Below, in pieces: positions 22,355 to 34,799 of a stretch of 64,000 nucleotides of DNA. The position numbers were made by a program, and so were the translations under genes. Below the pieces are notes generated by a model. It worked only from the letters and a program-made list of their open reading frames with translations, had not been told where the DNA came from and searched no databases. The DNA comes from Endocalyx cinctus (Eukaryota > Ascomycota > Sordariomycetes > Amphisphaeriales > Apiosporaceae). Location of the stretch: positions 3,002,441 to 3,066,440 of the forward strand of contig BCKC01000001.1 of the NCBI GenBank assembly GCA_001600455.1, written 5' to 3'. Position 1 is the stretch's first letter, and every line of letters starts with the position of its first letter.

Positions 22355-25098
22355 ATGGGTTCTTTCCAGAAGAAAACTGGTAAAGGTCGTCTTGACAAGT
22401 GGTACAAACTTGGTAAGTCAGATATCTATTTATCTATCTTCAATCGGTAGTATCATTATCGACCATAACCATTAACAAGTCTATAGCCAAGGAGAAGGGT
22501 TACCGAGCACGTGCTGCTTTCAAACTTATACAAATAAATAAGAAATATGGCTTCTTGGAAAAGAGTAGAGTCCTGCTGGATCTCTGTGCTGCTCCTGGCG
22601 TGAGTCGCAAATTCTTGATCGACAACTTTCAAACAACCGAAACTAACTATTCGCCTTTTATACTATATAGTCATGGTGTCAGGTCGCCAGAGAGGCTATG
22701 CCCGCTCAGAGTCTTATTGTTGGTGTCGATTTAGCCCCTATAAAACCTATCCCGAATGTCATTACCTTCCAATCCGATATTACCACCGAAAAGTGTCGCG
22801 CCGAGATTAGGAAACACTTGAAGACCTGGAAAGCCGATGTGGTTCTTCACGATGGTGCCCCGAATGTCGGTACTGCTTGGAACCAAGATTCTTTCAACCA
22901 GGCCGAGCTTGTCCTGCAATCTATGAAACTGGCAACCGAATTCCTCGTTGAGGGTGGTACATTCGTTACTAAGGTTTTCCGATCGAAGGAATACAACAAA
23001 CTACTTTGGGTCTTCAATCAATTGTTCGCCAAAGTCGAATCTACCAAACCTCCTAGTTCACGTAACGTCTCTGCCGAAATCTTCGTTATCTGCCGTGGTT
23101 TCAAATCCCCGAAGCATATGGACCCTAAATTCTTAGACCCTCGCTCCGTCTTTGCCGAATTACCCGAAGGTGATGCGAACAACGAGGCCAAGGTCTTCAA
23201 ACCTGAAGTCAAGAAACGAAAGCGAGGAGGTTATGAGGAAGGTGATTGGACTCAGTTCAAGGAAGTCTCGGCCAGTCAATTCGTAGAGACGGCCGACCCG
23301 ATAGCCATCTTGGCCAACGTGAATAAGCTAAGCTTCGAGCAACCACGCAACGGCGATGTCGCTCTTGCCGCTCTTGATAAAATGCCCCAGACGACGGAGG
23401 AGGTTCGGATCTGTTGTCAAGATCTTAAGGTCTTAGGCCGGAGAGAGTTTAAAATACTATTAAAATGGAGACTGCAGGCTCGCGAGGCCTTTGGTCTACC
23501 TACGAAGAGTACTGCGAAAAGCACCACCGCCGCGCCGGAAGAAGAAGTAGCCGAAGTTGAATCTATGGACGAAGAACTGAAGATGCAAGAGGAATTGCAG
23601 GCCCTTAAAGACAAAGAAAAGGCCAAGAGGAAACGTGAGAGACGAAAAGAAAACGAGAAAAAGCAAAAAGAAATCGTGCGGATGCAAATGAACATGGTCG
23701 CTCCTATGGATATCGGTATGGAGCAACAGCATGACTCCATTTTTGCCCTAAGGCCGATTGATAAGAAAGAGGCCATCAATAAAATTGCGAAAGGCAAAAT
23801 GGCCATCCTAAACGAGAATGCTGCGAAGAAGGACCGAGATAGTGGCATAGGGTCGTCGGCCGGCACAGATGATGAGAGCGACGAGGAAGAAGACTACCTC
23901 GAACGCGAGCTAGATGGATTATACGACCAGTACAGAGAGCGCAAGGCCGCCACAGACGCCAAGTACAGAGCAAAAAAGGCCCGGACGGAACATGATGACG
24001 AAGAGTGGGAAGGAGTATCTGCTGATGAGCAGGTCTCTAGCGACGAAGATGAACTCGAACAAGACAGCAGTGATGATTCTGACGAGGAAGAAGAGGAAGG
24101 TTCTTCCAAACGGTTACTTACAGATTTAGATAACGAAAAGGCTTCCTCTAACGGTCTATCGAAACGAGCGACAAGTTTCTTTAGCCAGGATATTTTCAAA
24201 GATATACCAGGGATTGCGGACGAACTAGCATCGGAATCTGAGGAAGACACAGATGGCGATGTAGAAATGGACGAACAGCTAGACGAATTAGTTGCGGCTA
24301 CCGAAACAAATAACCTGTCAAACGGACCTTCTAAGAAAGCCGGCGGCAAGGAAGGATATGTAGCAGCAGATACTTCACTCTCGGATTCGGAACAGGACGA
24401 TAGTGATGGGTTCGAAGTTGTGAAGCAAGATCAGGTCGATGATGAATGGGAAGACGAAGACAAACGTCGACCTGATGGAAGGCCTGGTGAGTTATCTTTA
24501 CGCAGTCTTTTAACGTCCTGTCAGTATTAACGATCTTCTAGATATCGATATCATTACGGCCGAGGCTATGACATTAGCCCACCAACTTGCCACAGGACAA
24601 AAGTCCAAGTACGAAGTCATTGACGACGGCTTCACTAAGCATTCTTTCCGAATGGATCGTGATGGTATGCCAGATTGGTTTATCGACGACGAAACTAAGC
24701 ACGACAGACCGCAAAAGCCCATTACTAAAGCAGCGGCCGCGGCCATCAAGGAGAAGATGCGGGCGCTGAACGCACGTCCCATCAAGAAGGTGCGCGAGGC
24801 CCAAGCGCGCAAGAAGTTTAAGGCCGCACAACGCCTCGAGAAGCTGAAGAAGAAGTCGGACCTGCTCATGAACGAGGAGGGTATGACGGAGAAGGAGAAG
24901 GCCGACAGTATTTCCAAGCTACTGGCCAAGGCCGCCAAGAAGAAGCCGACGAAATCGCAGCCCAAGCTCGTCGTCGCGAGGGGTCTCAACAGAGGTATCA
25001 AGGGAAGACCCAAGGGCGTTAAGGGGAGATATAAGATCGTCGACGCTAGGATGAAGAAGGAATTGAGGGCTCAGAAGAGGATTTCTAAACGTAAATAA
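22355..25098 (+). CDS. SPB1: Ribosome biogenesis 2'-O-methyltransferase Spb1
   Basis: Nucleolar AdoMet-dependent methyltransferase of 60S assembly; in yeast it methylates G2922 in the A-loop of 27S pre-rRNA. Exons 22355..22412, 22487..22599, 22671..24486 and 24542..25098 give 847 residues (yeast 841). The RrmJ/FtsJ domain is at residues 1-210: RARAAFKL, the AdoMet loop [15 protein letters not shown] (joined across intron 2), [20 protein letters not shown] and [10 protein letters not shown], which carry the K-D-K-E catalytic set. A middle domain is followed by a long acidic segment rich in DDESDEEE. The Spb1_C domain ends in repeated basic text ([18 protein letters not shown]), with KRISKRK at the terminus acting as nucleolar signals. 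Intron positions agree with family phase. It converges on EBP2, another 60S factor. Confidence 0.96.
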
Positions 25099-25518
25099 AT
25101 ATATAAAGGACGTGATGAGTTTTTGATTTAGGCATCATCATTAAGCGATTGGAGAAAAATAAAGAATTTCGTCTTTTCGAAGGGAAAAAACAGACGAATG
25201 TAATCATTTTACACTGGTCCCTATATCTAGCACACATCTTGTAATACCTCAAAAGATAAACAAAGGATCGTACGATTTTGATTTGCCGTTTATTTTATGT
25301 TCCCATCCACTCACAAACCCTAGTTCGATACGTAGTAGAGTTCCCGAAAAAAAAAATGATAGAGCTCCTGATGGTAATAACAGTGGACGCAACATAATAT
25401 GGTAACAATTCCCATTCCATTTCTTTTCTCTACTTATGTACACACGCACAAAGCAAAATAATTAATTTAACCTTTTAAAAAAAGAAACCTAGCCCCTTTC
25501 TCACCCACCTCGCTTTTC
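25099..25518. other. Convergent spacer SPB1 / EBP2
   Basis: 420 bases of AT-rich 3' flank shared by two 60S-assembly genes. No gene or repeat was recognised; an A9 run lies near 25348. Confidence 0.6.
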
Positions 25519-26891
25519 TCACCGCTTCGCAGCGCCGGCCTTCCGCCTACTCTTACCCAACCTCGCCTTGACCGGTTTTCCGGGCCCAGCGCCCGATTTC
25601 ATGCGGCGGGCGCTGAAGCCCGAGAGGTCGCCGGTGCTGGCGGCGTCGTTGGACTTGGAGTGCTTCTTCTTACCGCCGAAGCCGAACTTCTCGTTCTTCT
25701 TCTGGCGCTTGGTGTTCGCGGCGCCCGGTCCCGACCTTCGACCGCCGTCGGGGCCGGATCGTTTACGCGCTTCGTGCTTGTTCAGCTCGTCGTCTACGCC
25801 CACGTCGAATAGGTCGGCCTCTCGGGTGCCGACGTCGGTAGAGGATTCTTGACGTTCTGAAGAAAAAATTTCTTTGTTAGTAAACTGCTGTCTTTTTTTT
25901 TTTTTTTTTCAGGTGTATTTGACGATGAATAGTTAAAAAATAAAAACGTACTCCTCTTAAGCGACTTGATTTTCTCGAGCGTTTCCCGCTTAGCTTTCTG
26001 CCTCTCCTGGAGCTTCGCGACCTGGACTTGCTTTCCGAACTTCTTGAGGTCGCGGAGCTTGCGAGCCTCGGCGGCGGCCTTCTTGTTGGAAGCCTCCTCG
26101 ATCAGCTTGGCCTTGACCTTCTCCATGTGGCCGTCGTCCTTGACCATCTCGGCGAAGTAGTCGGTCGGGCGGGAGAAGGGGACGCCCTCGGCCTTGAGCA
26201 GGGTGCGGGCGCGCTTCGCCGCCTCCAAGCTCTGCGCGACGAAGGCCAGCTCTCGCTTGAGATCGTCCTGCGCGTCCTCGACGGCGTCGGCGGTAGGGGC
26301 CGAGCCGGATAGGCTCTGGTGCGTCGCGAAGGGCACGGACGAATCCGTCGGTATGGCTATGCGTTTTAGAGAGGCTAGGAGCGCGGCGGTGTTGTTGATG
26401 GTCACTTTTTGATGCGGTATCAGATCCTCCCGGTCCTCTTCCGGCAGGTCTTCGAGGTCGGACATGGGAATATCCTCCTCATCCTCCTCATCTTCGTCTT
26501 CTGCTTTTGACTCTTCTTTGCTCTTCTTTGACTTGGATTTTTTGGCCTTTGGAGTACGTTCTATCTTCTCTTCGAGTTCTATCGAGGAGTCGTCGCTGTC
26601 GCTTTCGTCCAAGGCGGCTAGGTCGAGACGTGCTTCTTCCTCTTCGTCGTCGTCCTCGCTATCGCTTTCTTCGTCATCTAGATCCTCGACGGGAGCGCCG
26701 CCGGTATCTTCCTCATCTTCCTCCTCGTCATCGTCATCCTCTTCCTCGCTGTGTTGCGATACCCCACCACGTTTACCAGCTTTACGCTTTTGAACTCGTA
26801 ATTTGTCTTTATGCTTTCGCTTTTCTTTCAATTTCTTGAAATCAGTTCCCTTCTGAGCCGCTAGGGCTACCTTCAATTTACTCCTACCCAT
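25519..26891 (-). CDS. EBP2: rRNA-processing protein Ebp2
   Basis: Nucleolar 60S assembly factor needed for 27S pre-rRNA maturation. Two exons on the minus strand, 26891..25952 and 25856..25519, give 425 residues (yeast 427). The 95-base intron (GTACGT to TTCAG) joins EKIKSLKR to KRQESSTD. The N-terminus is basic (MGRSKLKVALAAQKG), followed by long Glu/Asp runs (about residues 45-150). The conserved Ebp2 core includes TINNTAALLASLKRI, ELAFVAQSLEAAKRA, PFSRPTDYFAEMVK and HMEKVKAKL. It ends with the basic signature FGFGGKKKHSKSNDA and GARLGKSRRK-type text. Reading through the intron would give a false 365-residue product. Confidence 0.95.
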
Positions 26892-27451
26892 TTTCGTGAA
26901 TTTGTTTTGGGTATTTGCGCGGTAATTGTTTTGGTATTAGGTGTATAATTAATTGTTCACTGCAGAATGGTAGGATGAGCTGAGCTACCTTAAACATGTA
27001 GAACTTTTTTTTTTCTGCCGTTAGCTTTGATAAGATCTCTTATCTTGACATAGTGGGGTAGGCGGTGTAGATACAACTCGGTTTGTAACTGGTTAAACGT
27101 ATATGCTGTTTTAATGCATTTAATACTGTTGTTCTTTTAGCTAAATATATCACATCTATTACCTACAGTGGACGTATAGGTCAAATCTAGTCTTTAAGCC
27201 CTCACTCTTTAACCATTTATATACGACATTTGCGGCAAATATGATAAAATTAAATACTTTCATTGATTATGAATGCTCGCCATATACCTTCCTATCAGAA
27301 GTAATGCCTACTATAACTTATACAATTAGGCACGTCATTTCCCATCCTTAGTGAATAATGTGTATCCCACTCCATCCGTTATGCGTAATATATATATGCA
27401 CAAGCCAACCTTCCTACGCCCGATTACAAAAAGAAAAAAGAGAAAATATTA
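26892..27451. other. Intergenic, tandem minus-strand genes
   Basis: Holds the EBP2 promoter and the 3' flank of the NLR-like gene (560 bases). AT-rich, no gene recognised. Confidence 0.6.
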
Positions 27452-30400
27452 TTATTTCCGACTGAACATGCCATTGCCCATCAACTTCGCCTTGTCAAAA
27501 GTGTTCTTTATTTCTCCAACGAAAAATGAAGAAGACCTCTGTCCTTTGATGGCGCCAGGACGTTGTAGAGGCCCCGGTGCTTGCTGCTGCTGTTGCTGTT
27601 GTTGCTGTGGCTGTGCCCATTCTCCGTAGGACGAACCGTTATAGTTCTGCTGGCCATTGTTATCATAATAATGACCACTATTCTCGGAAACTAGGTTTCC
27701 ACCATTATTAGACGCATAGTAAGCCTGGTATTGATTTTGGTACATCTGATTTTGGTACGCTTGCACATTTGGGTCGTTGGGATCATATGCTATTATTGTG
27801 GGTTGTTGTTGTTGTTGCGGGATCTGTGTTTGGTTCAAAGTTTGGTATGATTCCGGGCTGTACGCTGCGTATGTTTGATGTTCCTGCTGTTGGGGCACTT
27901 GTCCTTGAGCCTGAGTATGAGATGGGGGGTACTGGGCTTGGTATCCATTTGAATCTCGCGCTGGTACGCCAAAGTGCGAACCGTCATATACCGATTCGGG
28001 CTGATATTGAGCCGGATTCTGGTACAGTCCTGTCGGTTCCGAGGACTCGCTTGACTGGTAAGTTTGCGTGGGGTAGGAAGAGGCTGCATCAGAAGGCTGT
28101 TGCGCTGTCATGAATGATTGTTGTTCTTGGGATGATGGTCCCTGATAATTATTAGGATGAGGGTTAGATACGTTGGGGTCTGGACGATGCGCCATTATGG
28201 TCGACTGATCGGGACTATTGCTCGTCTGCGGCGGTCGGTACCCAATATTCAATGGCTTCGGCGAAGGGTCCCGATCATCTCGAACGAGCCGGCTCTCGTG
28301 TGACGCTACTCTTGAAACTGGTTTTCGACTGAGGGCACCCAGCGTATGAGACGGTAGCTCTACCGGTGCTACTCGTGTCGAGACGAGGTGCTGAGCGGGG
28401 AGCACAGGAGAGTCCTCGTAGTATTGAGTACGAACGGACCGCCCACTCTCTCCTGCGGGAGTAGGATTCTCCTCTGACTGAGGTTTGGTGAACCGATTGA
28501 ACATGGAAGCTTGGTGGCCCAACGCAGATTTTAGCTCTTCTGACAGCTGATCTACCGCACTGAGAACCGAAGGAGATACGACTTCTTGTGACTGATCGTT
28601 TTCACGATGTTCTGACTGTGCAACAGATGTAGGAGCGCCATCTCCGTTCTCTTCACTCTCCTCAGAACTGTCTGAGTCATCACCACTCTGAGATTCATTC
28701 TCATCCTCATTCTCATGACCAGTCTCATGTCCATCATCCGAGTTATCATCATCGTAGTTGAGGCCTTGGTTGCTGCTCATGGCACCCCTTACGACACTGG
28801 CAACAGCGGTATTACCGGAGTCGATTGCGGACTTGAAAGCGGCAAATAGAATTGCTGTCCGTTCAAGCAATACCTCAAGACACTCCTGCTGGTTGTTATT
28901 GGCGGCAGACTGAAGTGCATTCTCGTTGCTGTTGTTCGAAAGCATCATATCAGCACCATTGTCAAGAAGGAACTTCACCGCTTCCACATCGCCTCTCCTC
29001 GCAGCGACGATAAGTGCCGTATCTTCATCGTTGTCCACTAAGTTAATATCTGCCCCTGCATCAAGAAGTACTTGCAGAGACGATTTAGGCATATACGCAG
29101 CGGCATTAATCAAAGGTGACGACTTATCCCAGCCACCGAACACATCCAGCTTGGCCTTTTTGTCCACAAGAAGCTTGAGAATATTTTCTTCGCCACGCAT
29201 CGCAGCGGCTACCACGGGAGGTGCGTCTTCGCCGCCACCTAGGTCGGGATCAGCTCCGTAGTCTAGGAGCAACTTGACAATATCGTCCTTGCCAGATTCG
29301 CAAGCGGCTTGCAAAGCTGTGCCGGCCGGGAAGTGCTCGTTCGTGGTCTGCGCGTTGACGTCGGCACCTCTCTTCAGGAGTTCGGTGACGATATCGTAGT
29401 GCCCTTCTCCTGCAGCAGTTTGCAGTGCCCAGCCATCAGGGCTGTTGACATCCGCGCCGGCGTCAAGGAGCATTGTTACGATACTCATAGTATTATCAAA
29501 CGCAGCAGCAGTCAACGCATTTCCGTATCTTTTAAATCGTTAGCAAGCGAACAAGAAAAAAAAAAAAAAACCAGCAGTAAATCAGTACAACAATCTCAGC
29601 ACTTACTCTTCGCCAGTGGCATTCGGGTTTGCCCCAAATTTAGTAATCAGGATCCCTACAGTCGATTCCTTCTCCCTGTCTGTGGCATCGTAAAGCGATT
29701 CATCAAGAGTGCTTTGCTTGATTGACCCGTTGGCATACGTCCAGATGATATCGAGCAGCTTATCTTGAAGTTCGCTGCCAGTAGCAGCGGTATAGAAAAG
29801 CAGACTGCAATCAAGTCCCGGCTGTCGCTCCATAAGGATTGTTGCGATCTCCCAGTTCCACTCCCTCGCAGCCGCATCAAGGGCCTTTTGGAAGTATTCC
29901 AAGCTGTGTTGAAACTCAAGCAACTTATTGAGCACTTCTACTCTACCTGCTTCAGCTGCCTTAATAAGAGCATTGCTGAATTCTTCTGCGGGGAGCTTGC
30001 TTGCATATCTTTCTATGAGATACTCGAACATAGAAACATCTGAGAGCAATGCTGCCATAGCTAATGGTGACGCGATATCGTCACGAGCCACGGTTAGCGA
30101 GACGCCGTGCTCAACAAGCAACTCCACACCCGCGCGATTTCCTGAGGAGATCGCGGCGTTCACCACGGGACCAATATCGTTGGATGTCGCATTGGGATTC
30201 GCGCCCCGCAATACAAGTTTTCTCATCACTTCTACATGCCCGCCAAAGGCAGCCATATGGAGTGGTGTCTGCTCTCCGATCTCGTCACCATCATCTATAG
30301 GTGCCTTCCTATCAAGCAGTTCCTCAACGATGTTTGGTCGACCGAAATAGGCTGCGAAGTGGAGCTGCAAAACATACACATTAGTTTAATTATAACAGGC

Positions 30401-33400
30401 AGGTATAAACTGGGTACTCACCGGAGTATTGATCAGCGAGTCACGCTTACTGATCTCATCCTCATAACCGTTTCGAATCAAAGCTGCCACAAGCTGTCGA
30501 AATCCGACGGAGGCAGCGATGTGAAGACTAGTGAGGGTAGTATAGTCGAAACCTTCAAAAGTCTCGGTCATTCGACAGAACTCGACCAGCCAGCGTCTCC
30601 TGATTCGAGAATCCGGATCCCAGAACTCCGTCTCTAAACTCAGATCCTCGGCGATTTCTCGTGTTGCTTTACTGGCATGTCTGAGCCAGTACTTGACAGG
30701 GTAACTAAAGGCTCGATTCTCTAGGATCGAAGCTTCGGGATCAACGGGCAGTTCCTCGTCACCGGACTCATCATCACTCTCATCCCAATCCTCCGATTCA
30801 GAACCTGCTTCGTCGTCGTCGTCGTCGTCGTCGTCGTCATCGTCACCATCATCTCGTTCTTCGTCCCCTTCTTCTGATTCTTCATCTTCTGATTCTTCCT
30901 CACTCTCTTCACCTTCATCTTTATCTTCTTCCGGCTGCTCCTCAGGCTCCGGTGCGGGCTCAAAATCAAAGGCGTCCTTCAAGTGAGAGAGCGACCGTAA
31001 AGCGATAATCCCGTGCTGCCACTTTATCTCTTCCTTGTTGAGGCCAAGTAAATTTTTGGCGTTTTCGAACAGGTGATTTTTAACCACCGCATTCATAAAG
31101 CATATCGTGGAATCAGGCTTGCTTGTGCGCTTTGTAGATAGGAGAGGCTTGCACTTTTCTATCAACTCACGGAGCTCGGTCTTCTCGGCCTCGTTTGAAG
31201 ATAGCCCCGCAAGTATCCCGAGCTCTGCTTCGGTCGGATCCTCGTACGTTAGGACCAGGGCCCGCAGCATTTCTTTAATCTTTTCCGCGTCGTTCGGGTT
31301 TGACAGGAAAACCTGATGCCAAGCATTGTTGAGAAGTTCTTTCAAGTTCTGAGGCATAGTCTCGAGGACCCGGCGAACCTTCAGATCGCTTTCGGCCTTT
31401 GGCAGTTCTTCGAGCTGAACCACGGTGATATCGATCCACTGGGTATTCTGTGCCCTTTTACCAAGCAAACTACTCGCAAAATAAGACAAAGCTTTATTGT
31501 ACTGCTTCTCCTCACCCAAAGAGGCAACTTTAGATTTGGCATGCTTTCTTAGCGCCATCTGGACTTGATCTCCGTATTTTTCGTCTTCGAGGTCGACTAG
31601 TCGAACACCGTCGACCTTCAGTGCCTCTTCAATATTGTGGACTTCCCGGCTGGTAATCATCCACCGAGTCGGAACTTTCTTAGTATCTCTGACGCCCATG
31701 TTCCGAAGTTCAATGTTTAAAAACCTCATGAACTTGACGGTCGAGTCCGACTCTGCAGGGAGCACGTGAAGGTTATTCAGAACGAATACCACTCTAGTAC
31801 CAATAAACTCGTCATACAGCATGTCTTGGAGCGACTGCCATAAATTTTCCACCGTAACCTGAGCATGCGCCATGCCTCCCTCTTCCTTGGCTTTCTTCTT
31901 GAACATTTTGGCGTACGGGGCTAATGTCTCTTGCTGGTTGATGAGCTGGGTGATGACACTCCTAAGAACATCTTCGGCGGTACAGTAGTCAGTGGATGGA
32001 TCGCAAAAGAAATATGCCAAGAGGATAGGACCCTCGCCACTACTGTTCTCCTCGTTTGCCGTGATTAGTGCTTCTACTTGTTCGATTATGGCCATTGACG
32101 CACTCGTCTTGCCTCTGCCTTCGGACCCACGGATCCATAAACAATCTCCGGATCGGATAATTTCTCTGTTCTCGTTGCCAACATTCGGAGGTTGAAACCA
32201 CTGGGTATACTCAGCTTCCTTCGTTATCCACGAAGATGGCGAGAAGGCCTGAGCAAGCGACCTGCGCTTCTTTTCGATATCGACCGCATCCAAGACACTC
32301 ATAATTCCCTTGATCATGGATCTATCTATGTCACGAACGGAGTTAAGACGGTTCTTTACAGCGACTTGAACACCGTGGACAATGCCCTTGATCGGGTCGC
32401 GAACAAATTGGTTCCACCTTTCGTCCTTCGGTCCATGACACTGTACCATTTGAGAATGGTTGGCGGCCAAGCCAATCTCATCGGCGCTGGATAAGGTCGC
32501 CGACTCGCGGCTAACGAATTCGGCATACTTCTTGGGTATCAGCTTCTTCTCAATGACGGAAAGGATGGGTAAGTTCAATTTCTTGGAGAAGTCTGTTTCC
32601 TGCTCCTCATAGAAGCATAGGACGTTGACTTTAGGGTGCAACTTTGCGACCAATCGCAGGAACTCGCGTTTCAACTCGCGCAGCCCCTCATTCTCCGGCA
32701 CCATGAATTCCAGGAGTTTAGAAGTCGTAGCTTGGCCGGCCTTCTCGGCTAAATACGCGAACATGACGGCGGCCGAAGCCGCTTGGGCACCGCCAAAAGG
32801 AGTGCCAAAAAAGATGGTGGCGGCGATGGCCTCAAACATGATTGGGAACTTGTCTCTCCGCGAATCGGCAAGAGTGATGGCTTTGGCGACGACCAAACCA
32901 CCCATACTGTGGCCGATAAAGACAATAGGCCGTCGGGGACAGTCCTAAAGTTTTGCTCTTGGTTAGTATTCACGTAAAGCTCGTCCACGTAATATTTCTG
33001 CGTATGCTCTACTCACTTTTCTTTTGCTTTTGAGACCGGTAAGTAAGTTCATAGCCACGCTGGGCATGAACTGTTTCACCTTTAGAGAACCGTACCATGA
33101 TGACTCGTACTTATACAGAAGAATACGAGCCCTCGGGAAATCTCTAGATAGGCCTTTGGTTACCCAATTGAACCCGGTTTGCTCGGATTCCCAGCATTTT
33201 TCTGGATGAGCTCCCAGTCCCGGGACGCAAACGATACTAGGACGCAGGCCGTTAGAATAACAATCGGTAACATAACTGTATAATTGAATGAGTGTATGGA
33301 TAACATAAGACTTACTCGACCTCGGGGAAGAAGTTTGTTTTTTCCAGAGGATAAATTTCTTGGACCTCCTGCTCAACGATGGAATAGTCCTTTTTTGGTA

Positions 33401-33455
33401 TTGCAGTAGGCCCGGAAGGCGCTTTACGCGTTCCGGAACGATGCAAAGATGCCAT
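27452..33455 (-). CDS. NLR/STAND receptor: SesB-like hydrolase - NTPase - ankyrin repeats - Q-rich tail
   Basis: Very large fungal NOD-like receptor. Five exons on the minus strand, 33455..33316, 33236..33017, 32944..30422, 30364..29607 and 29528..27452, give 1905 residues; every junction restores domain text (EVD/IVCVPGLGAHP, KSKRK/DCPRRP, INTP/LHFAAYFG, GEE/YGNALT). Residues 45-330 are a PGAP1/SesB-like alpha/beta hydrolase with nucleophile elbow GHSMGG (Ser133) and probable His283 in NHSQMV. The NTPase has P-loop GSEGRGKT (393-400). Where Walker B is expected it reads RVVFVLNNLH (504-513), without acidic residues. A long Glu/Asp block (about 785-858, including an 11-Asp run) precedes about a dozen ankyrin repeats (about 925-1445). 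The tail (1450-1905) is disordered, rich in Gln, Asn, Tyr and Pro, with a 10-Gln run, and closes with a short FVGEIKNTFDKAKLM helix. Proteins of this design mediate nonself recognition or programmed death in fungi; the trigger here is unknown. Confidence 0.85.
27582..27612 (-). repeat. CAG/CAA repeat encoding polyglutamine
   Basis: In-frame mixed CAG/CAA run coding QPQ followed by Q10 in the tail of the NLR-like protein. Mixed codons make it more stable than a pure CAG run. Confidence 0.85.
30810..30838 (-). repeat. GAC microsatellite encoding polyaspartate
   Basis: Nearly pure GAC repeats on the coding strand give an 11-residue Asp run inside the acidic insert of the NLR-like protein. Such trinucleotide arrays change length between strains. 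Confidence 0.8.
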
Positions 33456-34799
33456 GTCTCGTAAAACAACGGCGAAATCTTACAACAAATTATGAAGAAA
33501 GAGATCGGATAAATTTTTTCATGACGGTTTTCCCCGGAGTGCAAAGCTTATTTATTTATTTTTTTTTTTTTTTTTTTTACGAGAGAGGCAAAAAAAAGAT
33601 ATGTCGACTCACTTCACCAGGATTCTCTCACTAGTTTAATCTAGTTCGCATTGTCCCTTGCTAGGCTGTAACCTAACGAACTTCGTTCAGTAACAATCCT
33701 TGATGGACGATAATACTACTTTACGAGGGAGGCTAGGTGATAGGGTGGGTGGCATTGCATAGCCCGTAAAAAGAAACACACGTGTTTTTTATATATACGC
33801 ATTTATAAGAGAGAGGGAAAAGAAAAAAGAAAAAAAAATTCAGCCCCCAAAATGACCCCCTTTTACCTGTTTTTACCTGTAGTCTTAAGGTGCGGCTGAC
33901 CGAGTTACCCTAATCTGCCTGCTGCAGTCCCCTGGTAATGTTTAATTTCCATCAGCATGGCAAATGAATAAATGGGTATGGGTGACAGGCCTGACACGCA
34001 GACACGATAATTCTGTGTCAGCACTATACCTTTATTAGAATTATGTTCCCATTCCTAGCCCATTGCTTCTTGAATCATGCTGTTTAGAAAGAGAGAGCAT
34101 TAGCCTACAGTAAGAAGTTAAATCAGAAATCATTTCATATCATTTCATATCATACCATACTACGTATATGGATACCATACTGGATATACCGTATACCATA
34201 TCATGTGAACATTTGAACGTTATCTCGTAGCGGCCGGATAGCTATCGGGAGGTTGGTAACGATATAGTCTAGTGAAGCGGTAAAGCATAAGTAACTCTCT
34301 AACCTAGCTAGCTCTGTTGTTAAATATTTCCTTCAAGTAGTGTATATTCATGCTGTCAGAGATCTCGTCAGCTTTGTTACCAAGCAAGCCAAGGAAATAC
34401 CTAGTACATCTCACTCAGATGATCTAGAGGAGAATAATTCAGCTGGCTGGCCAAGGTGCTCAATTAGAGCACGCGGGTCCACCCTAGCCCTATTATACTA
34501 CGTTTTAGCGTAACAGCCAGCAGTAACAAGTCCTAACGCCAATCTAAATTTGGAGACATTTTGTTCAGCCATCTTGGGTCGCAAAACTCGTCCCGGTCTC
34601 CGTCACGACGATCGCCTCTCCTTCTTCTTTTCCTTTTTCTTTTTCCTTGTCTTACATCTTTAATCTACTTTTAGAAGTATATAAAGCTATGGGCTTCTAT
34701 ATGACGCCCAATTCCTTCCAATTTCAAGCCGATTCTTTTTCTTTTTTTTTTTTTGTCTTTCTCGCTGATTAATTGACGACACTTTATATTTTACCTAAG
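33456..34799. other. Divergent intergenic region NLR / DUF6601
   Basis: 1.34 kb between head-to-head genes. It contains T and A runs (about 33559-33578), a stretch of overlapping ATATCATTTCATATC and CATACCATAC words at about 34131-34203, and a pyrimidine-rich leader near 34600-34760. No gene recognised. Confidence 0.55.

Noticed and set aside
25794..25951. Read-through C-terminus of EBP2 (FFNYSSSNTPEKKKKK)
   Set aside because: It is intron sequence with a T-run; splicing to 25856 restores the conserved FGFGGKK end.
33276..33315. 40-base intron in the NLR-like gene
   Set aside because: It is in frame, but shorter than usual for fungi. The 79-base alternative ending at 33237 has a CTAAC branch point and restores DIVCVPGLGAHP.
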